DNA from: Serinus canaria
Taxonomy: Eukaryota; Chordata; Aves; Passeriformes; Fringillidae
Length of the DNA stretch: 64,000 nucleotides
Reading direction: 5' to 3'
Assembly: GCF_022539315.1 (NCBI RefSeq)
Contig: NC_066328.1
Location: 3,332,621 to 3,396,620 of the forward strand
The position numbers and the translations under genes are program-made. Below, in pieces: positions 11,075-23,377 of this stretch (position 1 is the first letter of the stretch; every line of letters begins with the position of its first letter). The notes under the pieces were generated by a model. That model saw only the letters and a program-made list of their open reading frames with translations, ran no database searches and was not told where the DNA came from.

Positions 11075-11282
11075 ATTTTATCTGTGGTTTTCAGCTATCT
11101 TTGAGTCAAATATTGCATCTTGAAATGCAGGTGTGTGGTTCCCCTAATTTTATCTGTGGTTTACAGCTATCTGTGTCAAATATTGCATCTTGAAGTGCAG
11201 GTGTGTGGTTCCCTTAATTTCATCTGTGGTTTTCAGCTATCTCTGAGTCAAATATTGCATCTTGAAGTGCAGGTGTGTGGTG
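11075..11282. repeat. 70/72-bp tandem triplication
   Basis: The unit starts 'attttatctgtggtttt' and ends 'tgcaggtgtgtggttccc'. Copies start at 11075, 11147 and 11217, giving periods of 72 and 70 bp, the difference being loss of 'ga' in 'ctttgagtcaaa'. The third copy breaks off near 'gtgtgtggtgctcc'. Confidence 0.94.
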
Positions 11283-12260
11283 CTCCAAGGAGCTGGGGTC
11301 TGATGCAGGTTGGTGCCCTGAAGGTGCTGCTGCAAAGACTCAACAATAAGGGAACAAGGAGAGGGGAAAATGTAGTTGCATGTAATGTTTGACACTTGTG
11401 CTTTAAATTATATGAAGTAGCAAATTGTTCAGGTTTGTTGGATGGCAAACTGAAGCTGAGCTGTTTAAACATCCCATGGTCTGCTACAGAACAGCTGCAG
11501 GGAGGTTGTTCTTGTTGAGGTGCTGCAAGTTTGTGTGTAGAAGAATGTGTGGATTTCTTTTCACCCCTGGCAGGCTGGGCAGGTAGGCAGTGTCATTCTT
11601 TCAGCTGGCACACCCTTGCCTGGTTCCTCAGGCACCTGTGCAAAAGCCAGGCTGAGCTCTCCCAAAAGGCTGTGAAAGCTGAATTACTGCTTCCCTTTGT
11701 GTTATGTTGTCATGTTCCTCTGCTGGGAACTACAGGGAGTTATTTTGAAACAGATGGTCTAGGATGAAATTAAGTAAAACAAGAAAATATTGTATCTGAG
11801 AACTGTTCATTGATAACAAAAAACCAAAAAAACAAAAAAAAAGGGAGGGGGGTTGCCCTGCTAGAGAGGACTGGAAAAGACAGAGAAGAGGAAGGAAAAT
11901 GCAGCATGGGGGAGAGAGGAGGGCAGACAGAGGGGAAAAGCAGGTGGGTTGGGGAGTGCCATGTGCTTGCAGAACATCTCTGGAGGAGGGCAGGGTCCTG
12001 CTGGCTGCCTGTGCCATGAGAGGTGTGAAATGGATGCCAGGCAAAGCCTCCCCAGAGACAGAGACAAGGCTTTCCCCATCTCCTGCAAGTGCCACCCATG
12101 CCCTGCATGCCCCTGGCAGCCAGTACTGAGACAGAAATTAGGGTTAGCTGCTCCTCACGTGGAGGGAAACCATCCCTGCTGGAGGGAGGTTGGTCCTGCA
12201 CTAGGAGCTGTGTGGGTTATTTCTCATGGCACTGCTGAGCACCTTCAGGAGGCCACTGCA
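11283..12260. other. Unique stretch, no gene seen
   Basis: Contains a short A-rich run near 11817-11842 followed by purine-rich sequence to about 11940. The open frames here overlap on both strands and have no exon boundaries. Confidence 0.5.
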
Positions 12261-12494
12261 GAAAAAGTAACAGAGAGCACCAAGGGGATCCTTCCCACCA
12301 GGGTCATTGACCTCAGCTCTACACGGATTTCCTTGCTCAGGGTCATGGGGGAAATCTACATTATTGCTTTGTCTCAAAGTCATGAGACTGAAAGAGAATT
12401 ATAACTGCTAAAAAAGTGCATTCACAATCTTCAGTGGTGTCTTCATTCATTAGCTTGTTTCCTCTCTGTCTGCCCACCAGCCCCCAGACCAAAG
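12261..12494 (-). repeat. Inverted repeat, right arm (about 235 bp)
   Basis: Reverse complement of 9535-9770, separated from it by about 2.5 kb. See the left arm for landmarks. Outside the arm, from 12495 on, the sequence is unrelated to the left flank. Confidence 0.9.
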
Positions 12495-15400
12495 TGCATT
12501 CCCAGGGGATGAGGGATCCTGCAGGATGCTGGGAGTGAGGAGAGCTCATGATTGGGACAGAGAGGGAGATTCCAAGTCTCAAGAGCTGTCTCTGTGCATG
12601 ATGTGAATCCCAGGATCACCTGCAGGGATGATCCTTGTTGTTCTTGGAGCTTGGTTCAGCCTTGGTTACAAGTCTGTTATTGAAGTCTGTGATAAATCCA
12701 AAAGGACTTGTGGAGAGGAAGGAACCTGGCTGTGTTATTCCTAGCCACACAGTTCCCTAAATGCATGATTTCAGGGAAATAACAGCAAGTTACACCATAT
12801 TTTTGAGCTTTTCACTCACTTGACAGGAGTGGTTTATTTAAAGGCCTGCTCTGATTTGTGTAAATGTCCATTTTGTAAATAAATTCCCAAAAACCTCAGG
12901 TCACTGAAAATCAGGGACAAAATAAAACCCTCTAGCTCTATATTTGAAGCGATAGAGAATCAGACATTACTTTTTCTGGCCAGGAATTGCCAAGGAAAAG
13001 ACTCCAAATAGACCTTTTTGCAGGATTTTGTCCCAAACTTTATACAGCCCAAACCCCACAGAGATGCAGTGGTTCAGAGTTCCTTGGCCAAGAGCTGAGC
13101 ACCCCCCAGGAATTCAGTTTCACCTCCAATGTTAATCAGGTCTTCAATCTTTGATTTCTTATCAGTATTTTGATTTCTTATCAATCTTCCCTGGCCCAGA
13201 TGTCTCCAGCCCTGCCAGAGGTGGTGGATATTTGTAGATGGCCACTGATGTTCCCTTGATGGCCTCTTCCCTCTCTGGGTGCCTTTGGGCTGCTCCCAGC
13301 CTGTTGGAGTGTTAAGCTCATCTCCTTAGAGTGATGCTGCACCTCTTAAAAAAACCAAAGTAAATTCCTTTCCCCAAGGAAAAGCCAAGCCCAACTAGAG
13401 AGACATCACAGCACTTTAAAAGTGATATTTTTTCCAATGCTAATGCTGTGGATTTATTGGATTTCCCAGACCAAGGTGCTGCTGTGGGGTCAAATGGTGC
13501 AGCCAGGGTGCTTTGTTCTGTAGGGGGGATCTCAGTTTGCTTCCATTTCCTCTTCAGAGCTGGCAGAATTACCTGGGCTGTGTTCAGAGGGGCTGTTCCC
13601 TCAAAGATGGGAGCTCCTAAAATGCTGCAAGCTCCCAATGATTAAAGCTTTGCTTGGAGCATGCAGAGCTGTGCCTGAGCCCGTGCATTTATTCCAGTAC
13701 AATCTGAATCTGCATTACTTGAAATAAAAAGACATTTCTTAAGCACTGCATAAAAGTTTGAGGGTTTTTAATTCTGAATCCTGAAGTATTTAGCTCATGA
13801 GAGTATAAATGAACCAAACTCCTCAGCACCTTAGGGCAATGTATTTTTTTATTGATCCCAATTCTACGCTATTATTGTTGCTTAATGAGGAACTAATGTA
13901 ATTTCTAATGAAACCACATGGTTGTTAAGTGGAAGAACTAATGTTCAGTTTCCCTTGTGACAAAATATACTCTCTTCAATTAAAATCCAGGAAGTAAAAT
14001 TAATGCCAATGCAAAATTTTGCAAGAATTAATGTCAAGACTGAAGCATTTGATTATGTGTATAAATTACTTGGATAATGAGATTGAAAGCAAGTTATTGG
14101 AGTATCTGGGCAACCCACGAGCTCAGTGGAGACCACTTACATGGGGAAATCTGGAGAGGCAGCAGACAGAATGGGATCTCCCTCACCCTTGTACCTGGCA
14201 TTTCCTTTTCCATTTAGCTCCTGCTAAGAACAGGTCTGAACCCACCTAAGGTTGAGCAGACCAGCAGCAAAAAGGAAGATTTACACAAACAGCCCTGTTC
14301 AAAAATGAGCATTAAGCTCAAATGATCTGTGTTCTAGGCTGCAAATCACCAGAACAAAGCACATCCATTTCTGGCTCCTGCTCATTACAGAATTACAGCT
14401 GGGAGGAAAGGGTCTTGGGCACTGCTTGGGTGGATCCCACTAATCTCACAGTTGGAGAGCAAACCTGGAGTGTGAGGCCTGCTGTTGAAATGGAAGAGTC
14501 ACTTGGGTTAGAGACAACCTCTGGTGGGCTCTTCTTGCCCTTTGGCAGGACAGGACCCTGTCTTTGTCCAGTAATTGGGGTCTTCCTTTGCAAGCAGGGA
14601 TTTGCAGAGGATGGAGAGCACCCTGGGAATGATTTTGGCCGTTCCCACAGCACTCTGTCCCATCCCTCTGGTCCCTCCTTGTCTGAGCAGCTGCCTGCAG
14701 GGCTGTGTCTGCTGTGGGTCATGCCCTGAGCTCCTGCAGGGCACTGCTGCCCCTGCACAGCCCAGTTTCTGTCCCAGCTGGCTGCTGTGGGCTGGGCAAG
14801 GACAGAGTGTCTGGGCCACTGTGTCACACCAAGTGCCAGAGAACTGCAGTGAGAGACCTCAGCCTGCTCACTGCCCAGCCATGGCCACTCAAAAGGGAAA
14901 AATTAAACCCTGTAGGGGGATGAAACGTTCATTAAAGCAGACAAAAGTCTCTTTATTATTTAATATAAAGAATTAAACTTCATTAGGTGCTGTAGCAATG
15001 GCTGTTCTCTCCACCCTTCATGGTCTCTCTCCTCTTGGTGCTTTATTTGCTTGGCCATGGGGTTGTTTTCCTTTTCTGATGTGCAAAGCAGAACAGCTTT
15101 TCCAGGATCAGGGGAGAAACCTGGAATTCCCAGTGGCAGGCAGCATGAGGAATTGCTGTCAGTGCTCTTGTTCCTCCAAGCTGGAACTCATCCTCTGATT
15201 GCCCAGCTGCTCACTGGGAGCCTCTTCCCAAAGTGGTGTGGGCTGAGAATAAAAACTCACACCAATTTCCCTCTTTAACCACTTTAACCCTGGGCTAATT
15301 GAAATGGGGGCTGCCCCAAGTGTGGCCTAGGAAAATCCCTGAAAGGATGCTCTGTTTTTCCACATCTGTCAGATTGATCAGTAAGGTGATTTCCCTTCCC

Positions 15401-15610
15401 CTCTCATTCTAGGATATTTTTTTTTCCAAAAATCAAATGAATCAGCCATAAAGAGTGGTGAAATTGGGTGCCCAAGTCCCTTGGGAAGCTCAAAAAATGC
15501 TCAGAAAAAAATTGTATGTCTGAAATTTGTCCATTTTCTTGCAAGATTGGTCTTGTAGCTGTTCTTTGAAGAAATGGTGAAAAGCAGTGGACCTGCTGCT
15601 GGGTTTGTGT
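12495..15610. other. Unique stretch, no gene seen
   Basis: A small tandem doublet of 'ttgatttcttatca' lies at about 13150-13184. No exon with both splice sites and coding character was found. Open frames at 14322-14976 overlap on both strands and look like shadows of GC-rich sequence. Confidence 0.5.
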
Positions 15611-15632
15611 GGTTTTTTTTTTTTGTTTGTTT

Positions 15633-15665
<33 letters not shown>

Positions 15666-15687
15666 TTTTGTTTTGTTTTTTTTTTTG
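15611..15687. repeat. Long T-rich tract with (TTTG)/(TTTTG) interruptions
   Basis: About 77 bases of T, interrupted only by single G residues, including an uninterrupted run of roughly 30 T. It could be the tail of a minus-strand retroposed copy, but the adjacent sequence above 15690 is not recognisable as one, so a simple repeat is the safer call. Confidence 0.95.
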
Positions 15688-15980
15688 ATTTTTGCAGTGT
15701 GTTGGTATTTGTTTATTTTAGTAGGATTTGAGAGAGGACACCTTCTCAATGGAAATCAAATCCAAATAACAGAGAGGATTTGTATCTGTGGTCACACTGT
15801 CCTGGTCTGGAAGCTCCTGAAAGAGCAGTAGAGCAGAGACTTGCTCTTTTGGCTGCTTGAGAGAAACCCTGACAGGTAATGATGAGACTTGCAAGATTAG
15901 CTCCTGCCTCAGTGAAAAGGAGAATTTAGAGTTTAGTTAAAAGGTTTCCTGAGTTCAGAGGTGGGCAGAGCTCAAAAGCT

Positions 15981-16001
15981 GTTTGTTTGTTTGTTTGTTT
16001 G
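15981..16001. repeat. (GTTT)n microsatellite
   Basis: Five GTTT units in a row, directly visible. Confidence 0.95.
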
Positions 16002-17411
16002 TGTTGAAAGCAGTAATTGCTCTGCAGTGTTGTTCTGGTGAGCACCTACAGAATCTGCAGCACTTGCAGGAATCACTCACAGCAAAATGTGCTGCCACAC
16101 TCTCATTTTTACATTTTCCCCTTTCTTTGTACACCTAATGTGCTCAGCAGAGCTCCTGCTCATTTTCCTGCTGACTGCACTGTCTTTTGGAGTGGCACTC
16201 TCCTGCCATGCATAATGGGAGGTGCCCACTGTGGATCACTTGCAGGAGGATGGAATGACTCAGAGATAGTGTGAGGTGCTTTAGTGCATCCTAATTCAAA
16301 TTACTGCAGCGTAATGATAATTGCTCCTTTATGAAAAGGACCCCAAGTGCAATCTAAATGAATTCCTACTCAGAAAACAAAGGGTACTGCTGATTAGAAG
16401 AAAAAAAAACAACCCACAGCAAATTTGAGTTGGCGGGTCATGAGTGGGAGTTTTTTCTTTCTGAGATTGTTAAATTGAAAATAATTGTAGTTACTAGAAA
16501 AAAATGCCCAAGGGCCAGCATGGAAATGTTGAGCTCTGCTCAGAATAACACAAAAAGATTTGAAAATAAAGATCTTGTATATCCAGGAGCTGCCAATCTT
16601 GCTTTTAGCATTCGGTTTCTCTGCTATCTGTTCTTCCTCAGAAATGATCTATTTACTGCTGAGTGCCATTTTCTTGTCAGCATCCCAACCAGTTAAGAGC
16701 CTGACAAATCATCCAGTTAATTGCCTTGGCTTTGAGATGAGCAGCAGATAATGCAGATACTCACCAGATGCCCCATCAGCCCATCCCAGCAGGGGTGGGC
16801 AGGAGGAGCACCAGCCTGCCCAGGCACCAGAGCAGGGCTGTGCTGGCACACGTGGGCACCAGCTCTCTTCTCCTGCCTGAATTACCAGCAGCTTTGAGAG
16901 CCTGTCCCTGGCTAATTGAAGTTACAATGGTTACACATAGCACAAAGGACAGTAAAGGAGTTTTCAAAGTAGGTGTAAATTGGGGTGGCTCAGGTTTTAA
17001 TGAGCAGCTTGGAAAGGACAGGAGTGGTGGACAGGAGCTGTGAAATAACTGGAGATATTATTGTAGCTGTGTTCCTGGGGCAGTAATGCTGAGGTGTGAC
17101 TGGGTGGTGCTGGAGCCATCCTTAACATGAGGGCTTTCAGGGACCCTGGGCCACTCTGGCTTCTCTGTGCTCACTGAGGATGGGCACTGGCCTTGATCCT
17201 CTCACAGCTCCACACCAGGGGATTCTGCTATTTCCTTGTTTGCCTTTCCAGGGTCTTCAAACTTTCCTTTCTGCATGGCTTCTCTCACTGCTCAGTTTTC
17301 CCCACAGGGTCTGAAAACCTCTTGGTATTTGGTTTGTTCTTCAGTTTTTATTCTAGATTCCCACATTTCTTTCTGGTCTCTTTTCTTCTCTCCATTTTTT
17401 TTTTTTTTAAG
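16002..17411. other. Unique stretch, no gene seen
   Basis: A minus-strand frame at 16776-16967 starts with a hydrophobic, signal-peptide-like segment, but no partner exon or acceptor was found, so it is not called. A T run ends just before the LTR at 17412. Confidence 0.5.
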
Positions 17412-17826
17412 TGTGTGGCATTCACATTCTCTGAAAAATCCCTTCGCCCAGGATTTTTCTCCTGGGAAGCTGAGAGGCCTCAGAGAAAAGGAAAACAATT
17501 CTGATCTCATTTGCTTCTCCTGTGCTGTGCCCATGTGGAATGTGTTTGGAGATTGTTCACCCACAGGGGATTGTTCCATTGCATTCTGCTGGGAGTTGTT
17601 TTCACTCTTTGGCCACCCAGGGCCAGGCTGGGTCAGGGCTCTGGAGAGAGTCAGGAGTTTCATTATTATCTTTTTAGCCTTCTGTAAGTATCCTTTCTGC
17701 ATTCTTTAGTGTAATATAGCATTCTTTAATATAATATAGTATCATGAAATAATAAATGAGCCTTCTGGGAACATGGAGTCAGATCCATCATTCCTGCCTT
17801 TGGCAGGGCATCCCTGCAAATACAAT
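17412..17826 (+). mobile_element. Solo LTR of an endogenous retrovirus, plus strand
   Basis: It starts with TGTGTGG and shares its first roughly 85 bases ('ctgaaaaatccctt', 'ggatttttctcctgggaagc', 'cctcagagaaaa') and its last roughly 100 bases (AT-rich 'ttctttaatataatatagta', an AATAAA at 17751-17756, then 'gaacatggagtcaga') with the clearly bounded LTR at 31440-31830. The order of U3, polyadenylation signal and U5 fits an LTR on the plus strand. No internal viral region is present, so it is a solo LTR. The right end is uncertain because no target-site duplication could be matched. Confidence 0.78.
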
Positions 17827-20800
17827 GACACTGAAATTACAGGAGGTGCAGCTGTAGACTAAAGCTGCTGTATGATATTGCTGTATTTGCTTTTGTCACA
17901 AGTCTCAGCTGAAATCTGTGTTTGCACTCGTGTGTGTTTAATGAGTTACCTCTCTGCTGCTGGCCTGCCTCAGGATATCCAAGCCTCCTTTCCCTCTGTT
18001 GGTTTTTCTCTTTTTAAGAAGCAGCACAATGCTCTTTTCTGGAGGAACTTTAATCTTTGCTGTGGTGAGGTTGATATTTACCCAGCATTAGCCAGAAGAA
18101 AACCCTGTGCAGTGACAGTGCAGCCACGAGTGTGGTCAGGGTCCTTTTGCCCATTTTACCCAAGGAGCAAAAACTTTTTTGGAAGTAGAGCACCTTGAGG
18201 AGCTGAATGTGTTGGCCTTTACTAAAGGCAGATTTCTCCATTCCCCCTTCATTGGAGAAGATGGGTGTTTGGGGTACTGGTGTTCATCTCACACAGCTTT
18301 GAAATGGGCTTAACTGAGGTGATGTGGGGAAATGCAGGAATTGTTCAGAGACGTCCCTCAAGTTTGTCTCATTGTATAAACTAGTTTTACTTGTTTTAGG
18401 GGGTCCTGTCTGGTTTTTCTCCCTCATCCATGAGTCCTGTGGGATCTTCTGAGGCATTTGAGTGCTCCTTGCCCTGGATTGCAGCTGTGGGTCTCTTATT
18501 GACCCTGGTCCCCTAGCCTGCTGTGCTCTGTGTGCTGCCTTTGTGTTGTGAGTTTGGCATTGATTTTATTTTAGTGACAGGCTGTGCTTTGGTCTAGGAA
18601 ATGGCATCAAATGTCAGGCTTTGCCTTTCCCCCATACCTAAGCAATCACATCTGGAATTCACAAAGAATTTCAGATTTTCTAGTGTAATCAAGAGATTTA
18701 GGCTGTGAGGTCCTGTAGCCTCCTGATTAGCTCTCTAATGACATTATCTTTGCTGTCTTCCAGGGAGGGAGAAAGCCCTACAGCAGCTAAATTCCTGATC
18801 CCTAATGCTACAGGAGTGGGTCCCCAGTCCTGGAGCTGTCCCAGGTGGCATTTGTGACACAGCAGCCTTTAGTGTTACTGCTCATTTTTGTGACTTGTGT
18901 GTGTGTGGGGAAGTGGGGCTTGCAAACGGCTGGAGTTACCTTTGATGTTTCAAAGGACATCTGGAAAGGTGCCTGAGTGCTGGCTGATATTCCAGGCACT
19001 TTTGTGAAGCTCAGGGGTGTGTAAGGACAGCAGGCACAGCACTGCCCAACTCAAACAGCAAAACTGATAAGAAGGCAAATGGAATTAGCAGAGGAAATTG
19101 AGGGATGTGCAGGGAGTGATGCAGCTCTTGAGCTCAGGACAGCCAGATCCCAGCTCTTTCTGTCTGTCTGTCTGTCTTGGTGCCTTGTGCAGGCTGCCCT
19201 AGGGCAGAGGCTGGACAGAGTTCCAGAATGAAGCAGGGATTGATTCCAAGGATCTCCTCCATGGATCCACCTTGGGCAGCACCAGAGCCCAGCCAGGGCT
19301 GCACCCAAGATGACCCAAAATGGCCCCAAAATGCACAACCAGGCACGGGGTCTCTCCCTGGGATCAGCTCTGCTCCATTCCCACCTTGCAGTTCATTGTC
19401 CCATCCCAGCTTTAGCCCAGCCAGTCCCACCCTTGTTTTTCTCTCTCCAGCCCACGGGGTTTGTGCTCCTGGGCTGAGATTTGGCTCATTTGTCCTTGGT
19501 GCCCAGCTGGAGCAGGAATTGTTTTGTCTCCCTGCTCTGTGCACAGAGCTCAGCATGCCCTGATGTGAGCCCAGACCCACACACTAAAGCAGCACAGAAT
19601 GTGAAACATAGAAAAGCTCAAACCTGAGCCATCAGTCTGACATCCTTCCTGCACTTCCTTTCCAAACCCTGCAGATACACACCTTGTGTCTCCTCTGCAT
19701 TCAGTCACACTCCCACAGCTCCCCTGGGCGTGGGTGCAGAATGACTGACAATGTCACAAACTGCTGGAAATCCATCATTTGTGTCCCAAACCCCTGGAAC
19801 ATGAACAGTGATAGAGCTGGAGATGGGAAAAGAGGAAGGTGAAGACTGTGGCCATGAGGAAAGAGCCTAAGAGGGAACATGAGAAGCCAGGCTGTGTCCT
19901 GGCTGCTGATCCAGAGCTGCCAGCTGGTGTGGGTGGGTAATGAGCTCCCACAATTAAGGGGGGAACATTTTCTGGATGTTTTGTAGGTGCATAGTTTTGT
20001 CACTGTAATTTGTCCTCATCATGGGATGGCCTTGGTACTCAGGGCATTTGGGGAGGGTTGGTTGCTGTGGTCACACCTGACCTCCAGCCAAGGTGTAAGA
20101 AAGTGATCTCCAGCCCTGGACAGCAAGGAAGGGGTTGGCTGACAGGATTTAGGAGTGGATAGAGATAGAAAGGGTGGAGCATCCACTTTGAAGAGGATAG
20201 TCACAGGGGCTCCCAGCACTGTAATTTTTCCTTATTTAGTCCTTTTGTTGTACTTTTTGTTAAGGTTTATAAACCTTTAAAATTTAAAAAATGAGCAGTT
20301 GTTTCTCACAGCAGTGTCCAGAACTGCTCTGGCCACAGCAGTGTGTGTGCCTAAAGGGAGCACTGGGAATCTCTTCTGAGGCACCTCACAACCTGTAAAA
20401 GCTCCACTCAAACCTGTCAGGAAGCACTAGTCCATCACTTATTTTTTTTATTTTTAATTTTTTTTTTTAAATAATTTTAAAGGAGGAAGCAGGTAGGGGA
20501 GCTGCTATAAAATGTGGAGACAGTTTTTAACATTTATTTTATTATTCATCCACTTATTTATCCGTGCCCTGGTACTTCCTGATTCCAGAGAAGATCAAGA
20601 GAGGGGAGTGCCAGAATGTGTTCAGAGGGAAGTTAATGCATTATGCAGGAGGTTTCAGCAGACAGTTCAGACATTTAGCAGTCTTAGAGTAGCACTAAGC
20701 TGCCAAAGCACACTGAGCTTGCCGAGCCCGGTGGGGGCACTACAGCAGCCTGTCACACTAAGCGCCACATTAAATTCCTTTGGATTTCAATAATGGCCTC

Positions 20801-20886
20801 TAACCTGCACTTCTCAGGTGTTGCCGCCAGGTTTCCTCAGAGGTGTTTTCCTGAATGCTGTGTAAAGGACTCAGTTTGGATTTTTA
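17827..20886. other. Mostly unique stretch, possible decayed repeat near 19.2-19.6 kb
   Basis: A (TCTG)n microsatellite sits at 19158-19178. The stretch from about 19180 to 19580 has the GC-rich, direct-worded look of an old LTR-type repeat, but I cannot define ends or a family. No exon supported. Confidence 0.4.
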
Positions 20887-21420
20887 TGTGTTGTTGTTGT
20901 CGTCATAGCTGAGATGGAGACAATACAAAGTAACACACTCCACTTTCAGAAGGTTCAAACTGGTTTTATTCCAGCATGCATGCCTTTATACATCCTTACA
21001 AAGCTCACAAGTTCACACTTTACTCACTGGTCACAGAGACAAAGAGCTCATTGGAACAGGCAGCTGCAGGTTTCTCTTATTTCTCCTTCTTTCTCTCTTG
21101 GTTTCTATGTCAGTGACCTTGGTAGGAAATCCTTTCAGGGGTGAACATGGATCCTCTTCTCAAACTCCTCTCTGGCTCACAGAAGTCCCTGTAAAACCTC
21201 TCCCACATGTTGTGTCCTACATCTTTCTTTTTCCATGTCTAGTGGAGTGGGAGAGCCCCAGTTCCAGACCTTCCCTTCCTGAATATCCATATTCCCTTCC
21301 TGACTGATTCCTCAGGCTGTGTGACCCAGGTGCTCCCAAGGCAGAGGTGGCTGCTGAGGGCAGCCTCTTCACAGCTCTGGGTTTGATTACTCAGAGATTT
21401 ACCCAGCAGAGGAATTGCTT
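20887..21420 (-). mobile_element. Probable LTR fragment, minus strand
   Basis: Read on the minus strand there is a TATA-like 'tataaagg' (20984-20990 region), then AATAAA (complement of 20965-20970). A short U5-like tail follows, ending in a CA-rich 'acaacaacaaca' terminus near 20887. That order is typical of an LTR. The unusually short distance between the TATA-like and AATAAA elements and the undefined 5' end keep confidence modest. Confidence 0.4.
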
Positions 21421-21456
21421 CATCCACAAGTTAGGTTGATTTAATGCTTTGCCACA

Positions 21457-21472
21457 GATATATATATATAAA
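21457..21472. repeat. Short (TA)n microsatellite
   Basis: Alternating 'atatatatata' run, directly visible. Confidence 0.85.
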
Positions 21473-22225
21473 ACAAAAATGCACATAGTGTATATTTTAG
21501 CATAAAGTTTCTACAGTACTTGTAACAATAATGAATCCCTGTCAGTGCTATGTGTGTAATTAATTCTTTCCATGTGGAGGAATGGAGGCATGGAGGTGAT
21601 GGTTGCTTTCCCTGGCCACATCAGGTGTCCAGAGTGTGCTGGGATGGGCACCAGGGATCTGTGGCTCACCCTTGGATCCTTCATTCTCCATCCTGGGCAT
21701 TGAGGAAATCACCAGTTTTCCTCCTCTGACTGCAAATGCTCCAAGGGTTGGAATAGCAGCACTGCCTGTGTTGTGGGGTGGTTAATTGTGCATTCAGTTT
21801 GAACAATGGGAGTGGAGATGAATTCTACCAAGGAACAATTCCATTCTGAAAACTTTGCTCTTCCTCCCTCCAGTTTTGGAGATCAGAGCACTTTGTCACT
21901 GGTGGGATAAGGGCTATAAAAGATGACATTCTTGCCATTATGAAGAAAATATTTCCTGTTAGACAGTTTATTGCTAAAATGCAGCTCTAACTCTGTAATA
22001 ATTGATTATGAATGTTCCTTTTATGAGCTGTTAGAATTGGTAATGCAGACATTATGTCTGGAATGAAAATATTTCAGCATTTCCAAATACAAATCTGGAT
22101 CAAAATCAGGACTGGAGTAAAGATTTCACTATTCCTCATCACCTTTTATCCTTGCTGAGATTTGTAAAAACTACTCAGGAATTTCTGGACACAGTGCCCA
22201 AGATTAAATCCATTTCTTCCAATAT
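21473..22225. other. Unique stretch, no gene seen
   Basis: AT-rich non-coding sequence with short open frames only. Confidence 0.5.
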
Positions 22226-22390
22226 TTTATCAGGTGTGGTTCCTGTGCTGTGTGCCAGCAATAAGAGATGATAATTCTGAAGCCTCATTTGATGCAGTGA
22301 CCTGGCATTTTTGGTGCTAATAGTTGCAGTTTTGATTCCTTAATGCTACCTATTGCTGCATGGGTACACAGAAATATTGGAGTGTTTTAT
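22226..22390 (+). repeat. Direct repeat copy 1 (about 165 bp)
   Basis: Matches 25088-25258 in the same orientation. Shared blocks are 'tcctgtgctgtg', 'gatgataatt', 'tcatttgatgcagtgacctg', 'gcatttttggtgcta', 'acctattgctgcatgggtac' and 'gagtgttttat/ggagtgttttat'. By eye nearly nine bases in ten agree. It may be a copy of an unnamed interspersed repeat or one half of a local duplication. Confidence 0.88.
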
Positions 22391-22772
22391 GGCTACAGCT
22401 GTATCTAACTTTTGTGAGCAGGCATGTGATGAAGAGCTGATATTCCTGTATGCTTCTAGAAACAGTGGATTTTATTTTGATCTTTATGGTGGTTGGTTTT
22501 TTACATGTAGGGATTGTTTTGAGGCCACTGTCTAAGTTATTGAAACAGTTCAAGAACAGAGTTGTAAGGTCTTTTTTTGCCTTGGGAAGTTACCATGGAT
22601 GAAATGCAGTGAAGGACTCAGCACAGTCCTTTTCCCCCTGTTCCATTCCCCACATTTCACTCCAATTCACTCATTTGTCTTTCACTTTGCTCTCCATGTG
22701 TCCCAGAGCAGTCCTCCAGTTATTCCATGGCTCTGGAAATTCTGACCAGTGTGCGCTGCCACTGGAAATCCC
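22391..22772. other. Unique stretch between direct repeat and minisatellite
   Basis: No coding or repeat feature that I can support. Confidence 0.5.
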
Positions 22773-23237
22773 CAGCACTTCCCAATCCCATTTTAGCTGT
22801 GCTCTGTGGTGTCCAGCCCTTCCCAATCCCATTTTAGCTGTGCCCCATGGTGTCCAGCCCTATCCAATCCCCATTTTAGCTGTGCTCTGTGGTGTCCAGC
22901 CCTTCCCAATCCCATTTTAGGGGTGCCCCATGGTGTTCAGCCCTTCCCAATCCCATTTTAGGGGTGCCCCATGGTGTCCAGCCCTTCCCAATCCCATTTT
23001 AGGGGTGCCCCATGGTGTCCGGCCCTTCCCAATCCCATTTTAGTGGTGCCCCATTTGCCCCAATGGCTGGTCCAGCCCTTCCCAATCCCATTTTAGGGGT
23101 GCCCCATGGTGTTCAGCCCTTCCCAATCCCATTTTAGCTGTGCCCCATGGTGTCCAGCCCTTCCCAATCCCATTTTAGTGGTGCCCCATGGTGTCCAGCC
23201 CTTCCCAATCCCATTTTAGTGGTGCCCCATGGTGTTC
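22773..23237. repeat. Minisatellite E, about 41-bp unit, about 11 copies
   Basis: The unit is 'cagcccttcccaatcccatt' followed by 'ttagctgtgccccatggtgtc'. Variants alternate 'ttagctgtg', 'ttaggggtg' and 'ttagtggtg', and one copy near 23055 carries a short insertion ('ttgccccaatggctgg'). Each unit contains TTTTAG, which supplies stop codons, so unlike A-C this array leaves few long open frames. Confidence 0.95.
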
Positions 23238-23355
23238 ATCCTCATGACCCTGCCAGGACTGTCAGAGACCCCCCCAGAAATGATGGAGTTTGTTCATTAA
23301 CAAAGCCCTGGCCTTGGACAGGGTGACAGCCTCAGGTGCTGGGTGCTGGTTGTGT

Positions 23356-23377
23356 GAGGAGGAGGAGGAGGAGGAGG
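23356..23377. repeat. (GGA)n microsatellite
   Basis: Seven GGA-type triplets in a row; on the minus strand this reads as a serine or proline run in spurious frames. Confidence 0.92.

Noticed and set aside
15611..15687. Poly-T tract as the tail of a minus-strand processed pseudogene
   Set aside because: No gene-like sequence or target-site duplication is visible next to it.
16776..16967. Minus-strand frame starting with a signal-peptide-like hydrophobic segment
   Set aside because: A 'CTG|gtgagt' donor lies nearby, but there is no acceptor or promoter context, and the second half is low-complexity Leu/Pro. Probably chance.
19180..19580. Possible antisense LTR
   Set aside because: The wording resembles old LTR-type repeats, but no TATA/polyadenylation order, ends or second copy in the window could be shown.
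20512..20793. Plus-strand 93-codon frame with a hydrophobic start
   Set aside because: No acceptor or donor in frame, no recognisable domain; the hydrophobic part is an AT-rich stretch.
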